The notes under the pieces are model-generated. The model worked only from the letters and a program-made list of their open reading frames with translations, did no database searches and was not told the DNA's origin. The position numbers were made by a program, and so were the translations under genes. Shown here piece after piece: positions 9,163 to 17,902 of a stretch of DNA of 64,000 bases. The stretch comes from Riemerella anatipestifer ATCC 11845 = DSM 15868 (GTDB taxonomy: Bacteria > Bacteroidota > Bacteroidia > Flavobacteriales > Weeksellaceae), in NCBI RefSeq assembly GCF_000252855.1, contig NC_017045.1, positions 434,001-498,000 on the forward strand. Direction: 5' to 3'. Position 1 is the stretch's first letter. The number at the start of each line of letters is the position of its first letter.

Positions 9163-9193
9163 TTGCTTTTGTGTTAAAATATTTATATCTTCG
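9163..9193 (+). promoter_or_regulatory. Probable promoter of tRNA-Ala
   Basis: TTG at 9163-9165, then 20 bp, then TATCTTCG at 9186-9193, one base from TAnnTTTG. It ends 13 bp before the tRNA 5' end, where transcription of a short precursor would begin. Confidence 0.5.
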
Positions 9194-9206
9194 CAAAAGC
9201 AATCTT

Positions 9207-9280
9207 GGGGAATTGGCGCAGTTGGCTAGCGCGTTTGACTGGCAGTCAAAAGGTCATGGGTTCGAATCCCATATTCTCCA
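9207..9280 (+). tRNA. tRNA-Ala (anticodon GGC)
   Basis: A 74-nt cloverleaf: acceptor arms GGGGAAT and ATTCTCC with the G3-U70 pair that marks alanine tRNAs, D stem GCGC/GCGC, anticodon stem TTTGA/TCAAA around the loop CTGGCAG (anticodon GGC), and T arm ATGGG-TTCGAAT-CCCAT. The discriminator base is A. The 3' CCA is not encoded (the sequence continues CCT), so it must be added after transcription. Confidence 0.95.
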
Positions 9281-9292
9281 CCTAAATTTATT

Positions 9293-9327
9293 AAAAAGCT
9301 ATTCCAAATCAATGGAATAGCTTTTTT
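9293..9327 (+). terminator. Terminator after tRNA-Ala
   Basis: Arms AAAAAGCTATTCC (9293-9305) and GGAATAGCTTTTT (9314-9326) are perfectly complementary around an 8-nt loop and end in a T run. Confidence 0.85.
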
Positions 9328-9334
9328 ATTTAGA

Positions 9335-9371
9335 CAAAAAAATCCCACTATAAAAACTATAATGGGATTTT
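9335..9371 (-). terminator. Terminator after typA
   Basis: Arms at 9339-9352 and 9358-9371 pair with one mismatch (core AAAATCCCA / TGGGATTTT) around a 5-nt loop, with a T run on the minus strand. The hairpin starts 6 bp beyond the typA stop codon. Confidence 0.8.
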
Positions 9372-9377
9372 GATATT

Positions 9378-11183
9378 TTAAGCCTTTGCCATTCTTTCGG
9401 CTCTTTTTCTATCCTCTTCAGAAAGAATCTTTTTTCTCATTCGGATAAAATTAGGTGTTACTTCTATACATTCGTCTTGTTGTATGTATTCCATACACTC
9501 CTCTAAAGTCATAAGAACTTTAGGCGCGATGCTACCATCTTTATCTTTACCCGCAGCACGCATATTGTTCAGTTGCTTACCTTCTACAATATTCACTACC
9601 AAATCTCCAGGTTTGTTCTGCTCGCCTACAATCATACCTACATAAATTTCTTCACCTGGGTCTACAAAGAAACGCCCTCTGTCTTGTAGCTTTTCGATAG
9701 AGTACGCGGTAGATGACCCTTGGTTTTTAGAAATCAATACTCCGTTACTTCTACCAGGTATCTGACCTTTAAATGGTTTATAATCCACAAATCTATGTGC
9801 CATAATTGCTTCCCCAGCTGTTGCAGTAAGCATTTGAGAACGAAGTCCAATAAGACCTCTAGAAGGAATTTCAAACTCTAAGTGTTGCATTTCTCCTTTG
9901 GTCTCCATAATGTGTAAATCTCCTTTTCTTTGGGTAGCTAAGTCTATCACTCTAGAAGCATATTCTTCGGGTACATCTACCACTAAAGACTCATAAGGTT
10001 CGCACTGTTCGCCATCTATTTCTTTAAGAATTACTTGAGGCTGACCGATAGTCATCTCGTAACCTTCTCTACGCATAGTTTCTATAAGTACAGATAAGTG
10101 CAATATCCCTCTACCAAATACTAAGAAAGTGTTTGCATCTTCTGTTTGTTGTACTCTTAAGGCTAAGTTTTTTTCAAGCTCTTTTTCTAATCTTTCCTTT
10201 AAATGGTTAGAGGTAACATATTTACCATCTTTACCAAAGAACGGAGAGTTGTTGATAGAGAAAGTCATATTAAGAGTAGGCTCATCTATAGACAATCTTG
10301 GGAGAGGTTCTGGATTTTCTAAATCTACGAAAGTATCTCCTATTTGGAAATTGTCAAAACCTACGATAGCACAAATATCTCCTGCAAATACTTCGCTTAC
10401 TTTTTTCTTACCTAATCCTTCAAAAATATAAAGTTCCTTTACTTTACCTTTAACGATTTTACCGTCTTCTTGAGCTAAGCCAATCCATTGAGATTCTTTA
10501 ACCGAACCTCTGATGATTTTCCCTACGGCAATTCTTCCTAAAAAAGAAGAGTAGTCTAAAGAGGTTACCTGCATTTGTAGATTACCTTCTTCTACCTTTG
10601 GTTCTGGTACATATTGTAGGATACCGTCTAGGAGTGGTAAAATATTTTCTGATTTTTCTAGGCTTGAATTAAACCAACTTTCTTTGGACGAGCCATAGAA
10701 AGTAGGGAAGTCTAGCTGTTCTTCGGTAGCGTCTAGGTTAAAGAACAAATCAAAAACTTGGTCGTGAACTTCATCTGGACGACAGTTAGGTTTGTCCACT
10801 TTATTGATAACCACAATAGGCTTTAATCCTAATTCTAATGCTTTATGCAAAACGAAACGAGTTTGTGGCATAGGTCCTTCAAAGGCATCTACAAGTAGTA
10901 ACACACCGTCTGCCATTTTAAGCACTCGCTCTACCTCACCACCAAAATCGGCGTGTCCAGGCGTATCTATTACATTTATTTTAGTATCCTTGTAGGTTAC
11001 CGAGATATTTTTAGAAAGAATAGTGATGCCTCGTTCTCTCTCGAGGTCATTATTATCCATAATAAGCTCACCACTTTCTTGGTTTTCTCTAAAGATGTTA
11101 GTTGCGTGGATAATTTTGTCCACTAAAGTTGTTTTTCCATGGTCAACATGGGCGATAATCGCGATGTTTCTAATATTTTGCAT
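9378..11183 (-). CDS. typA: Translational GTPase TypA/BipA
   Basis: A ribosome-binding GTPase of the EF-G/LepA superfamily, linked in other bacteria to 50S assembly and growth at low temperature or under stress. From the ATG at 11183 the product is 601 residues, the usual length. The G motifs are intact: AHVDHGKTT (residues 11-19), [15 protein letters not shown] and NKVDKP, followed by the family C-terminal part ([20 protein letters not shown]). Seven in-frame codons precede this ATG, but [20 protein letters not shown] is the conserved N-terminus. Single gene with its own terminator. Confidence 0.97.
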   Translation of the reverse strand: MQNIRNIAIIAHVDHGKTTLVDKIIHATNIFRENQESGELIMDNNDLERERGITILSKNISVTYKDTKINVIDTPGHADFGGEVERVLKMADGVLLLVDAFEGPMPQTRFVLHKALELGLKPIVVINKVDKPNCRPDEVHDQVFDLFFNLDATEEQLDFPTFYGSSKESWFNSSLEKSENILPLLDGILQYVPEPKVEEGNLQMQVTSLDYSSFLGRIAVGKIIRGSVKESQWIGLAQEDGKIVKGKVKELYIFEGLGKKKVSEVFAGDICAIVGFDNFQIGDTFVDLENPEPLPRLSIDEPTLNMTFSINNSPFFGKDGKYVTSNHLKERLEKELEKNLALRVQQTEDANTFLVFGRGILHLSVLIETMRREGYEMTIGQPQVILKEIDGEQCEPYESLVVDVPEEYASRVIDLATQRKGDLHIMETKGEMQHLEFEIPSRGLIGLRSQMLTATAGEAIMAHRFVDYKPFKGQIPGRSNGVLISKNQGSSTAYSIEKLQDRGRFFVDPGEEIYVGMIVGEQNKPGDLVVNIVEGKQLNNMRAAGKDKDGSIAPKVLMTLEECMEYIQQDECIEVTPNFIRMRKKILSEEDRKRAERMAKA

Positions 11184-11252
11184 AAAGAAAAAATTACGCG
11201 GCAAAAATAGGAAAAAAAATGGACTTTAGAAGGTACCTAGTAGATAATAAAA

Positions 11253-11281
11253 TAACGCAATGTGTTTACTCTATTGCGTTA
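11253..11281 (-). terminator. Hairpin, probable terminator downstream of the DUF465 gene and repeat tract
   Basis: Perfect 9-bp arms TAACGCAAT (11253-11261) and ATTGCGTTA (11273-11281) with an 11-nt loop. On the minus strand it runs into a T-rich stretch. It would end a transcript that reads from the DUF465 gene through the repeats. Confidence 0.55.
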
Positions 11282-11317
11282 CTCTAAATAAATAATTTAA
11301 TTTATTGATTTTTTCTT

Positions 11318-11485
11318 CCTACGATTGTATTTCTACCAATTACAGTTAGTGATTTCCTCCCTACAGTTCTATTTTTACTCTTTACATTTACATTTTCCTC
11401 TCCTGCAATTGTATTTCTACCAATTACAATTAGGGATTTTCCTTTTGTAGGTTCATTCTATCCTTTTACGGTTGCGTTTTTAGAT
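11318..11485. repeat. Degenerate 21-bp tandem repeat, about eight units (42-bp higher period)
   Basis: Eight successive 21-bp units begin near YTACRRTT; alternate units are more alike, giving a 42-bp period (CCT landmarks at 11318, 11360 and 11402). The best pair shares TTGTATTTCTACCAATTAC. On the minus strand the tract is open from 11457 to the stop at 11302-11304 and reads as seven-residue units (GRNTIVG, RKSLTVI, SKNRTVG, GRNTIAG). There is no start codon, a TAG interrupts it at 11458-11460, and it is out of frame with the DUF465 gene whose 3' end it overlaps. It looks like the remains of a repeat-protein coding stretch or a replication-slippage tract. Confidence 0.75.
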
Positions 11486-11705
11486 ACTCATAGATTTCAT
11501 CTTTTAGATGTAGTCTTATTTTTCTAAGTTCCGTTAAAAATTCATCTGTAGTATGGTTTTGCTCTCCTGCTTCATAGTGTTTAATTTTACCATTAACCTC
11601 GTCATAGTCGTTGAAAAGTTTTTTGAAATGATTGTCGGTTTGTTTTAAATCTGAAATTTTTTCTGAAAATTCAGGGAATTCGTTGATTAAAATGTGATTT
11701 TCCAT
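11466..11705 (-). CDS. DUF465 / YdcH-family small protein
   Basis: From the ATG at 11705 this is a 79-residue, mostly helical charged protein (MENHILINEFPEFSEKISDL, then FKKLFNDYDEVNGKIKHYE and LTELRKIRLHLKDEIYEYL), the pattern of the YdcH/SlyX-like DUF465 family of short coiled coils with no fixed function. Thirteen further in-frame codons lie upstream but are not family-like. The last codons overlap the first unit of the 21-bp tandem repeat, so the C-terminus (KTQP) may have been reshaped by repeat expansion. Confidence 0.7.
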   Translation of the reverse strand: MENHILINEFPEFSEKISDLKQTDNHFKKLFNDYDEVNGKIKHYEAGEQNHTTDEFLTELRKIRLHLKDEIYEYLKTQP

Positions 11706-11816
11706 TAGATTATATTTTTTATAATGTGAAGTTAGCAAATTCAACCAAAATCTGCAATGTGAATTTTGTCACTAGCTAATTCGATAATAGCTTACATTAT
11801 TTTTTGTTATATTATG

Positions 11817-11824
11817 TATCTTTG
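11817..11824 (+). promoter_or_regulatory. Possible -7 element before udk
   Basis: TATCTTTG fits TAnnTTTG exactly and ends 26 bp before the udk start. No TTG lies at the usual 17-23 bp spacing, so this is a half-supported promoter. Confidence 0.4.
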
Positions 11825-11850
11825 CGGAAATAAAAATAGATTGAAATAAG

Positions 11851-12471
11851 ATGTTAGTAATAGGAATAGCAGGGGGTACTGGTTCGGGAAAGACTACAGT
11901 GGTTAATAAGATTTTGAAAAAACTAAATGTAGAGGGAGTAAATGTTCTTTCTCAAGACAACTATTATCACGACAACCAAAATCTTAGTATGGCGGAGCGA
12001 GAAGGGCTTAATTATGACCACCCAAAGTCGATAGATTTTGAACTTCTACGCGAGCACGTAAGGGCGCTTAAGAATAATGAGCCTATAAAGCAGCCTATTT
12101 ATTCATTCGTTACCCATTCTCGCACGGGAGATTATGTCACTGTAGAGCCAAGAAAGGTTTTGCTTGTTGAAGGTATCTTGGTACTTACCGATAAAGAGTT
12201 GCTTAAAGAATTTGATGTAAAGATTTTTGTACACGCTGATTCGGACGAGCGCCTAATTCGCCGTATTAAAAGAGATACTCAAGAGAGAGGCAGGGATTTA
12301 GAAGAGGTGCTTTACCGCTACCAGACAACTTTGAAACCAATGCACCAAGAGTTTATAGAGCCGTCTAAAAACGAAGCGGATATCATTATTCCTAATATGA
12401 AACAAAATCCTGTAGCGATAGATTTTTTAACCACAGTCATTAGCAATTCTCTAAAAAAACAATCTGAATGA
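11851..12471 (+). CDS. udk: Uridine kinase (Udk)
   Basis: Phosphorylates uridine and cytidine in pyrimidine salvage. The 206-residue protein starts with a P-loop, GIAGGTGSGKTTV (residues 4-16), followed by the uridine kinase segments SQDNYYHD, NYDHPKSIDFELL, VEGILVL and RLIRRIKRDTQERGRDLE. The stop overlaps the start of the next gene by 4 bp (ATGA), so udk is translationally coupled to the FtsB/DivIC-like gene, and rsgA follows closely. Confidence 0.95.
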   Translation: MLVIGIAGGTGSGKTTVVNKILKKLNVEGVNVLSQDNYYHDNQNLSMAEREGLNYDHPKSIDFELLREHVRALKNNEPIKQPIYSFVTHSRTGDYVTVEPRKVLLVEGILVLTDKELLKEFDVKIFVHADSDERLIRRIKRDTQERGRDLEEVLYRYQTTLKPMHQEFIEPSKNEADIIIPNMKQNPVAIDFLTTVISNSLKKQSE

Positions 12472-12836
12472 AAAAGCTCATTAAAGATATAAACCCAACA
12501 GAAGAGCCTAAAGAAACTTCTCCTAAAATGGTTTTTTTTAGGAAGTATATCCTCAATAAGTATGTTATTACTATTGTGGCTTTTTTTGTTTGGATGATTT
12601 TCTTTGATAATACTTCTTTCCTGGTGATAAGGGATTTGAATTCAGAAATTAAAAAGTACGAGGAACAGCTAGATTACTACAAAACAGAGTATGAGAAGAA
12701 TGATGCTTTCTACAAAAAACTAATGTTTAATAGGGGAGAGAAAGAAAAGTTTGCTAGAGAGAACTATTTTATGAAAAAATCTAATGAAGAGATTTTCATA
12801 TTAGTAGTAGATAGTGCTAATACTAATAAAAAATAA
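12468..12836 (+). CDS. FtsB/DivIC-like septum formation protein
   Basis: A 122-residue single-span membrane protein: about 28 cytoplasmic residues, a transmembrane helix (YVITIVAFFVWMIFFDNTSF) and a coiled coil (IRDLNSEIKKYEEQLDYYKT), then the family tail FARENYFMKKSNEEIF. This is the layout of FtsB/DivIC, which with FtsL and FtsQ connects early and late divisome proteins. The function is inferred from architecture and the tail motif. It overlaps udk by 4 bp and precedes rsgA by 15 bp. Confidence 0.8.
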   Translation: MKKLIKDINPTEEPKETSPKMVFFRKYILNKYVITIVAFFVWMIFFDNTSFLVIRDLNSEIKKYEEQLDYYKTEYEKNDAFYKKLMFNRGEKEKFARENYFMKKSNEEIFILVVDSANTNKK

Positions 12837-12851
12837 CAGAATATACCTCTT

Positions 12852-13799
12852 ATGAGCGGTAATGAAACTATAATATTTAAAGGACTGATTACTAAATCTA
12901 CAGGAAGCTGGTATCAGGTTTTAGAACAGAAAACCCAACAGTTTTACGAGGCAAGAATGAGAGGTAAATTTAAACTCCAAAAGACAAGGCTTACCAATCC
13001 TCTCGCTGTGGGAGATTGGGTAGAGTTTCAACTAGAAACCGATGGCGTTGCTTGGATTACTAAAATAGAGTCAAGAAAAAACTATCTCATCAGAAAATCG
13101 GTTAATTTATCCAAAGAAGCTCATATTATAGCGTCTAATATAGATGTCGCTTGTTTTCTTTACACTTTAAATAGCCCCGAAACTTCGTTAGGTTTCCTAG
13201 ACCGTTTTTTGGCTTGTTGTGAGGCTTATAATATTCGTCCACTTATATTGTTCAATAAGGCAGATATGCTGAATGAAGACGATATAGAATATGTAGAAGC
13301 TCTTAGAACTATCTATCATCATATTGGTTACGATAGTCTTTTGATTTCGTCTCGTACTCAACAGAATTTAGAGGAACTTAAAGCTATTCTTAAAGATAAA
13401 ATTTCAGTATTCTTTGGGCATTCGGGTAGTGGCAAATCTACACTTGTAAATGCTCTACAACCAGGGCTTAATTTAAGGACTGGCGAAGTGTCAGAAGTTC
13501 ACCTCAAGGGTAAACATACCACGACTTTTGCTCAAATGCATTTTTGGAACTTCGGCGGTAGCGTTATAGATACGCCAGGCGTTAGGGAATTTGCAATGAT
13601 AGATGTTGAAAAGGAAGAAATACAACATTATTTCCCTGAAATATTTAGAACGAGAGAAGACTGTAAATTCCACAACTGTTTGCACCTTAACGAACCTAAA
13701 TGTGCCGTGCTTTCTGCTATAGAAAGCGGTGATGTTCTTGAAAGCCGTTACGCTACCTATACTAAACTAATGGAAGAGTCTGAAGAACAAGGATTTTAA
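12852..13799 (+). CDS. rsgA: Small ribosomal subunit biogenesis GTPase RsgA
   Basis: A circularly permuted GTPase that acts in late 30S maturation. The 315 residues show an N-terminal OB fold (LAVGDWVEFQL), then the G motifs in permuted order: G4 LFNKADM, G1 FFGHSGSGKSTLVN, G3 DTPGVREF, and a C-terminal zinc knuckle CKFHNCLHLNEPKC. The stop codon is 2 bp from the stop of the convergent anmK gene, leaving no room for a separate terminator. Confidence 0.96.
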   Translation: MSGNETIIFKGLITKSTGSWYQVLEQKTQQFYEARMRGKFKLQKTRLTNPLAVGDWVEFQLETDGVAWITKIESRKNYLIRKSVNLSKEAHIIASNIDVACFLYTLNSPETSLGFLDRFLACCEAYNIRPLILFNKADMLNEDDIEYVEALRTIYHHIGYDSLLISSRTQQNLEELKAILKDKISVFFGHSGSGKSTLVNALQPGLNLRTGEVSEVHLKGKHTTTFAQMHFWNFGGSVIDTPGVREFAMIDVEKEEIQHYFPEIFRTREDCKFHNCLHLNEPKCAVLSAIESGDVLESRYATYTKLMEESEEQGF

Positions 13800-13801
13800 A
13801 G

Positions 13802-14866
13802 TTATAATAATGCTCCATTCAGAAATAATACTCCAGAGCTGTGGTTGTGTTTTGCCCCTGTTACAGATGCCAAAACATTGGTTTTACCTTGCCACTTCAA
13901 AAGCCCTAACAAACCAAAAATAAGAGCTTCTTTGTATTCCAAAACTTCCGAAGACGGAATAATTATTTCTATATGAGGAGCTAAAAAACTCAGTCTTTCA
14001 ATAAGAAATTGATTGTAAGCTCCGCCTCCTGTAACCAAAAGTCTTTTGCCGATATCCGTATCCAAAACATTGGCTATTTGCATTGCCATATGTTCTACTA
14101 GGCTAGCTAATAAATCTTTAGGTTCTAAAGAAAATGTTTCTATAATTGGGATAAACCATTCATTCACTTGTTCAATTCCTAAAGATTTGGGGTGAGATTG
14201 TTTATAAAAGGGTAGGGCATTAAGTTCATCAACAAGAGTTTGGTATATCTTACCACTTCTAGCAATTTCTCCGTTTTTATCATAATGAAAAGAAAAATAT
14301 TTTTCGGAATAATAATTCAATAGGGTATTCACGGGGCAAATATCAAAAGCCAATCTTTCCCCATTTCTTTTGTACGAAATATTAGAAAACCCTCCTAGAT
14401 TAAGACAGAAATCGTAGTCCGAAAACAGTAGCTCATCACCCATAGGTACCAGCGGTGCTCCTTGCCCACCTAAACGGACATCTTGCACTCTAAAATCTCC
14501 CACTAGCGGCACTGTTATTTCTTTTGAAGCCGTGGGTAAATTACCTATTTGCAAAGTAAAACTACCTTTAGGATTGTGCCACACCGTATGTCCATGACTG
14601 GCAATTAAATCCAAATTTTCAATATTTTCCGCTTTAATAAACTTCAGTATCTCTCGGTTAAGATAGTTTGAGTATTCTGCATTTAGTAACGCTACTTCCA
14701 GCTTTGTTTGTTGAGCAGCAGACTTTAGCTTCATCTGCCATTCCTTAGGATACGGATAAGTTTGAGCCTTTATAATTTCAAAATCATAAGTACTTTCATC
14801 TATTTTAAAATAGCAAAAATCAATTCCGTCTAATGAAGTACCAGACATCACCCCAATAATGTACAT
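13802..14866 (-). CDS. anmK: Anhydro-N-acetylmuramic acid kinase (AnmK)
   Basis: Phosphorylates and opens 1,6-anhydro-MurNAc during peptidoglycan recycling. The 354-residue sequence begins with the diagnostic IGVMSGTSLDGIDFCYF phosphate-binding segment, followed by SHGHTVWHNP, GDFRVQDVRLGGQGAPLVP and LLVTGGGAYNQFL of the ASKHA fold. Family length is about 360-380, so it is complete. It is convergent with rsgA. Confidence 0.95.
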   Translation of the reverse strand: MYIIGVMSGTSLDGIDFCYFKIDESTYDFEIIKAQTYPYPKEWQMKLKSAAQQTKLEVALLNAEYSNYLNREILKFIKAENIENLDLIASHGHTVWHNPKGSFTLQIGNLPTASKEITVPLVGDFRVQDVRLGGQGAPLVPMGDELLFSDYDFCLNLGGFSNISYKRNGERLAFDICPVNTLLNYYSEKYFSFHYDKNGEIARSGKIYQTLVDELNALPFYKQSHPKSLGIEQVNEWFIPIIETFSLEPKDLLASLVEHMAMQIANVLDTDIGKRLLVTGGGAYNQFLIERLSFLAPHIEIIIPSSEVLEYKEALIFGLLGLLKWQGKTNVLASVTGAKHNHSSGVLFLNGALL

Positions 14867-14989
14867 TTTTTCTCTTTTATATTTTTATTATGGCATTCCC
14901 TTTTCCGTTCCTTTACCCATAAGGAAGATGGTGTTTTTTGAATTGTTTCCCAAACTAAGCTTAATAGAGCTAGGATAGCAATCTACAAC

Positions 14990-15472
14990 CTAATCATTAT
15001 TTCTATTTATAATATCCCTTATAAACTCATTGGGACTATTTACACTCAGTAAATATTTTTTCTCAGATGTAGAAATTTTTACCATATTCTTTCTATCATT
15101 AACAAAAGTTACGGTGTCATCCATTAAGGTTCCATTAAAACCAAAAAAACCTTTTGAACTGAATGTAGCTGTAAGATTTGAGAATTCAGCTGTATTAACA
15201 GACTTTATATTATTAAGAGGTATCATCTGATAACCTATATTTTTTTGTAAAATAAGGTACTTGTCTGTAATTTTAACTTTCTTCAATGAATTTGCATAAA
15301 AGTACATAGCCACTAATGAAGTTATCAACAAAATTCCGAACTTAAAATAAATATTAACTTCTTCACTTATATTATTGTAAAATAAGGTAACTATAAGTAA
15401 ACTTAAAATAATTAAGGTTAATCCTGTTATGATATTTACTTCGGTAGAATTAGAGCTTTTAAAAACTTTCAT
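14990..15472 (-). CDS. Small membrane protein with a PH-like (bPH) domain, function unknown
   Basis: A 160-residue protein with two N-terminal transmembrane helices (IITGLTLIILSLLIVTLFY and FGILLITSLVAMYFYANSL), then a beta-rich cytoplasmic part (VKITDKYLILQKN, YQMIPLNNIKSVN, KISTSEKKYLLSVNSPNEFI) that resembles a bacterial PH domain. Similar proteins are widespread and mostly unassigned. It is followed by anmK after a 123-bp gap in which I see no other feature. Confidence 0.6.
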   Translation of the reverse strand: MKVFKSSNSTEVNIITGLTLIILSLLIVTLFYNNISEEVNIYFKFGILLITSLVAMYFYANSLKKVKITDKYLILQKNIGYQMIPLNNIKSVNTAEFSNLTATFSSKGFFGFNGTLMDDTVTFVNDRKNMVKISTSEKKYLLSVNSPNEFIRDIINRNND

Positions 15473-15596
15473 AATTTTTTATTCAATTTTAGTGAGACAA
15501 TAATTAAATCCTTCTTATTCTACTAAGTTAAACAAAATTTCAGAATTGGAAACTATTTCATCATTTTTCTCTTTCTTTATTTTAACAAGGAAATTT

Positions 15597-15630
15597 ATAA
15601 AAAAACTGAGAGCCATAAAAACTCTCAGTA
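15597..15630 (-). terminator. Terminator after tpiA
   Basis: Arms ACTGAGAG (15605-15612) and CTCTCAGT (15622-15629) are perfectly complementary, flanked by a long A run that becomes the T tail on the minus strand. Confidence 0.8.
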
Positions 15631-15666
15631 TTCTATTTTTTTTAAGTCAAAAAATATTAGCTTCTT

Positions 15667-16422
15667 TTAGAAAGCCTCTATTATTTTTGAGAAGTCTTCT
15701 ATATTCAAAGCTGCACCACCTATAAGACCACCATCTACATCAGGCTGAGAGAAAATTTCTTTAGCATTACTTGGCTTTACAGAACCTCCATAAAGGATAG
15801 ATACTTCATCTGCCACCTCCTTGCCATATTTTTCTGCTATCATATTTCTAATAAAAGCGTGCACCTCTTGTGCTTGTTCTGCAGTGGCAGTTTCTCCAGT
15901 ACCTATTGCCCATACAGGTTCGTAAGCTATAACCACTTTCTTTATTTCTTCAGCACTTAGAGTAAACAAAGCTGTTTGTGTTTGGTTTTTAATCACTTCT
16001 AAATACTTACCAGACTTTCTTTCTTCCAAATTTTCGCCATTACAGTAGATAGGTGTAAGCCCTTTATCTAATAAAGCTTTTACTTTTCTATTAGCATGGC
16101 TATCGGTTTCTCCGTGGTATTGTCTGCGTTCAGAGTGAGCAATAATGCTCCCATCTAAATTTACAGAAGCTATCATAGCAGCCGAGATTTCTCCTGTGTA
16201 AGCTCCAGATTCGTGTTCGGAAATATCCTGAGCATATACTTCTACCTCTTTATTTTTAAAAATATCTTTAGCTGTGGTAAGATAAAGAGCTGGCGGCGCT
16301 ATCATTACCTTGCAGTTAGGTGTATGTGTGCTAGTATACTCGGATAGCTGTTGCATAAGTGCTTGAGCTTCCGAAAAATCTTTATTCATTTTCCAGTTTC
16401 CTGCTACAATGTTTTTTCTCAT
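15667..16422 (-). CDS. tpiA: Triosephosphate isomerase (TpiA)
   Basis: Interconverts dihydroxyacetone phosphate and glyceraldehyde 3-phosphate. The 251 residues carry the complete active site: Asn and Lys in AGNWKMN, the electrophilic His in IIAHSERRQ, the catalytic Glu in AYEPVWAIGTG, and the phosphate loop ILYGGSVKPSNA followed by GLIGGAALN. It is the last gene of a minus-strand run with the TerB-like, DoxX-like and DUF1599 genes, an order I associate with Bacteroidota. Confidence 0.97.
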   Translation of the reverse strand: MRKNIVAGNWKMNKDFSEAQALMQQLSEYTSTHTPNCKVMIAPPALYLTTAKDIFKNKEVEVYAQDISEHESGAYTGEISAAMIASVNLDGSIIAHSERRQYHGETDSHANRKVKALLDKGLTPIYCNGENLEERKSGKYLEVIKNQTQTALFTLSAEEIKKVVIAYEPVWAIGTGETATAEQAQEVHAFIRNMIAEKYGKEVADEVSILYGGSVKPSNAKEIFSQPDVDGGLIGGAALNIEDFSKIIEAF

Positions 16423-16440
16423 AATATCAATGCTTTAAGA

Positions 16441-16791
16441 TTAGTCTAATTTCCAAATAGTTTTCATCAGTTTGTAGAACTGGTGTTCTCTTTCTGTAAC
16501 TTCGTTATCTGCTTTAATGAGTGTTTTTGCAAACTTTGCAAATTTCTTTCTTTCGGCTTCGGTAGAATCATCTAAGAAACAGCGAGCATGGAACTCAAAA
16601 TGGTCTTTCCACGCTTCTGGTTGTAGCGTTGCAATGACTTCCAACTCGTTATCTAAATTGATTCTGAACGGAAACTCATCAGCAAGATATTTCTGGATAA
16701 CGATACCTTCTTCTGGTTGTACTTCGTAGTCCACCGCAGAAAGAATCATTAACAAATGATAACCTGCTATAGATTTGTTTGATTTTTGCAT
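16441..16791 (-). CDS. TerB-like alpha-helical protein
   Basis: A 116-residue all-helical soluble protein. Segments such as LLMILSAVDYEVQPEEGIVI, FAKTLIKADNEVTEREHQFY and two acidic turns (VDYEVQPEE, ADNEVTERE) fit the TerB/DjlA N-terminal-like fold. TerB proteins were named from tellurite resistance, but short stand-alone members have no settled role and none is claimed here. It lies 18 bp upstream of tpiA and 37 bp downstream of the DoxX-like gene. Confidence 0.65.
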   Translation of the reverse strand: MQKSNKSIAGYHLLMILSAVDYEVQPEEGIVIQKYLADEFPFRINLDNELEVIATLQPEAWKDHFEFHARCFLDDSTEAERKKFAKFAKTLIKADNEVTEREHQFYKLMKTIWKLD

Positions 16792-16828
16792 TTTTATTTT
16801 TTTATTAAACGGTTAATCTAATGTTTAG

Positions 16829-17902
16829 TTAATATATATAGTCTTTTGCACTTTTTTTATCTGTAATTTTTCCATTTTCTAAAACGAGTACGAAAGGATT
16901 ACTCCTAGCTATGGTCTTGATGGCTGTGCCGTCCATCACTGCATTGGGGAGTGTTTTAAATGTATTTTGTGCCGTAGAAACTCCATAAACTACTGTTTTG
17001 CGATGTTTGGAAACTTTATTTTCTACCGCTTCTAAGAGATTAGCATCTACCTCGGTGGGCTTATAGCTAAATACCAAAACCGTTTTTGGAGCTTGTATAA
17101 GGCTATCTGTAATATCATTACCGTGCAGGTCTTCTATTTTAAATTTTACAATTTCAGACGCATAGCCTTCTTTCACTACCTCGGAAGTGGTTTTGTCTTC
17201 TTGGATTACCCAATCAGGATTTTGCCAATAGTTTTGGTTGATGTAATCGTCTTGATTAACTTTTATAATCTCTTTAGTTTTTTTATGTTCAAGGTTGTAA
17301 AATGTTTTGTATTCGGACGGATTCTCTTCAATCTTTTTCTTTTCGGACTTTAAATCTGTTCCTATTTTATAATCTCTAAAATCAATAATAGGTTCATGTT
17401 TAATCCCGTGAAGCATTATCCATAGAGAAACTATTGTTCCTAAAAACAACACAGAACTTCTTGTTCTCATGAAAGAAATAGAAGTCTTATCTCTATATGC
17501 AAAGTAGAGTAGAAGGAGTAGGGTGAGAAGTACAATGTCTTTCCAGAAGCTTTGCCAAGGCGTAAATTTAATAGCATCTCCGAAGCAACCACAATCTGTA
17601 ACCACATTAAAATAAGCTGAATAGAAAGTGAGAAAGGCAAAGAATACACACAGCCCAATCAACGCTAATAGAACTTTTCTTACTGAAATTTTTAATAGCA
17701 ATAAAAACCCTAAAATAAGTTCCAAAAGCACTACAAAAAAAGAGATTGGAAGAGCCCAACTCTCCAGTATAACAAGATTAAAGACCTGAGGCGAAAAATA
17801 TTCTTCTAATTTGAATGAGAAACCCTTAACATCTACTGCTTTAACAAAACCTGAAGCAATAAAAATAAGAGCAACAACAATTCTTAGTAAGCGTTTAAGC
17901 AT
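16829..17902 (-). CDS. DoxX/MauE-like membrane protein (BT_3928-type)
   Basis: A 357-residue protein with four predicted N-terminal membrane helices (LRIVVALIFIASGFVKA, LPISFFVVLLELILGFLLL, VLLALIGLCVFFAFLTFYS, DIVLLTLLLLLYFAY) and the motif VVTDCGCFGDAIKFTPWQSF, as in DoxX/MauE-type quinone or disulfide-linked redox proteins. A further membrane helix (SVLFLGTIVSLWIMLHGI) is followed by a C-terminal domain of about 180 residues outside the membrane. The CGCFGDA motif suggests thiol chemistry; no reaction is proven. Its start overlaps the DUF1599 stop by 8 bp, so the two are coupled. Confidence 0.8.
   Translation of the reverse strand: MLKRLLRIVVALIFIASGFVKAVDVKGFSFKLEEYFSPQVFNLVILESWALPISFFVVLLELILGFLLLLKISVRKVLLALIGLCVFFAFLTFYSAYFNVVTDCGCFGDAIKFTPWQSFWKDIVLLTLLLLLYFAYRDKTSISFMRTRSSVLFLGTIVSLWIMLHGIKHEPIIDFRDYKIGTDLKSEKKKIEENPSEYKTFYNLEHKKTKEIIKVNQDDYINQNYWQNPDWVIQEDKTTSEVVKEGYASEIVKFKIEDLHGNDITDSLIQAPKTVLVFSYKPTEVDANLLEAVENKVSKHRKTVVYGVSTAQNTFKTLPNAVMDGTAIKTIARSNPFVLVLENGKITDKKSAKDYIY

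Noticed and set aside
11318-11485. CRISPR array
   Set aside because: Units are contiguous and degenerate at 21 bp with no unique spacers and no cas genes.
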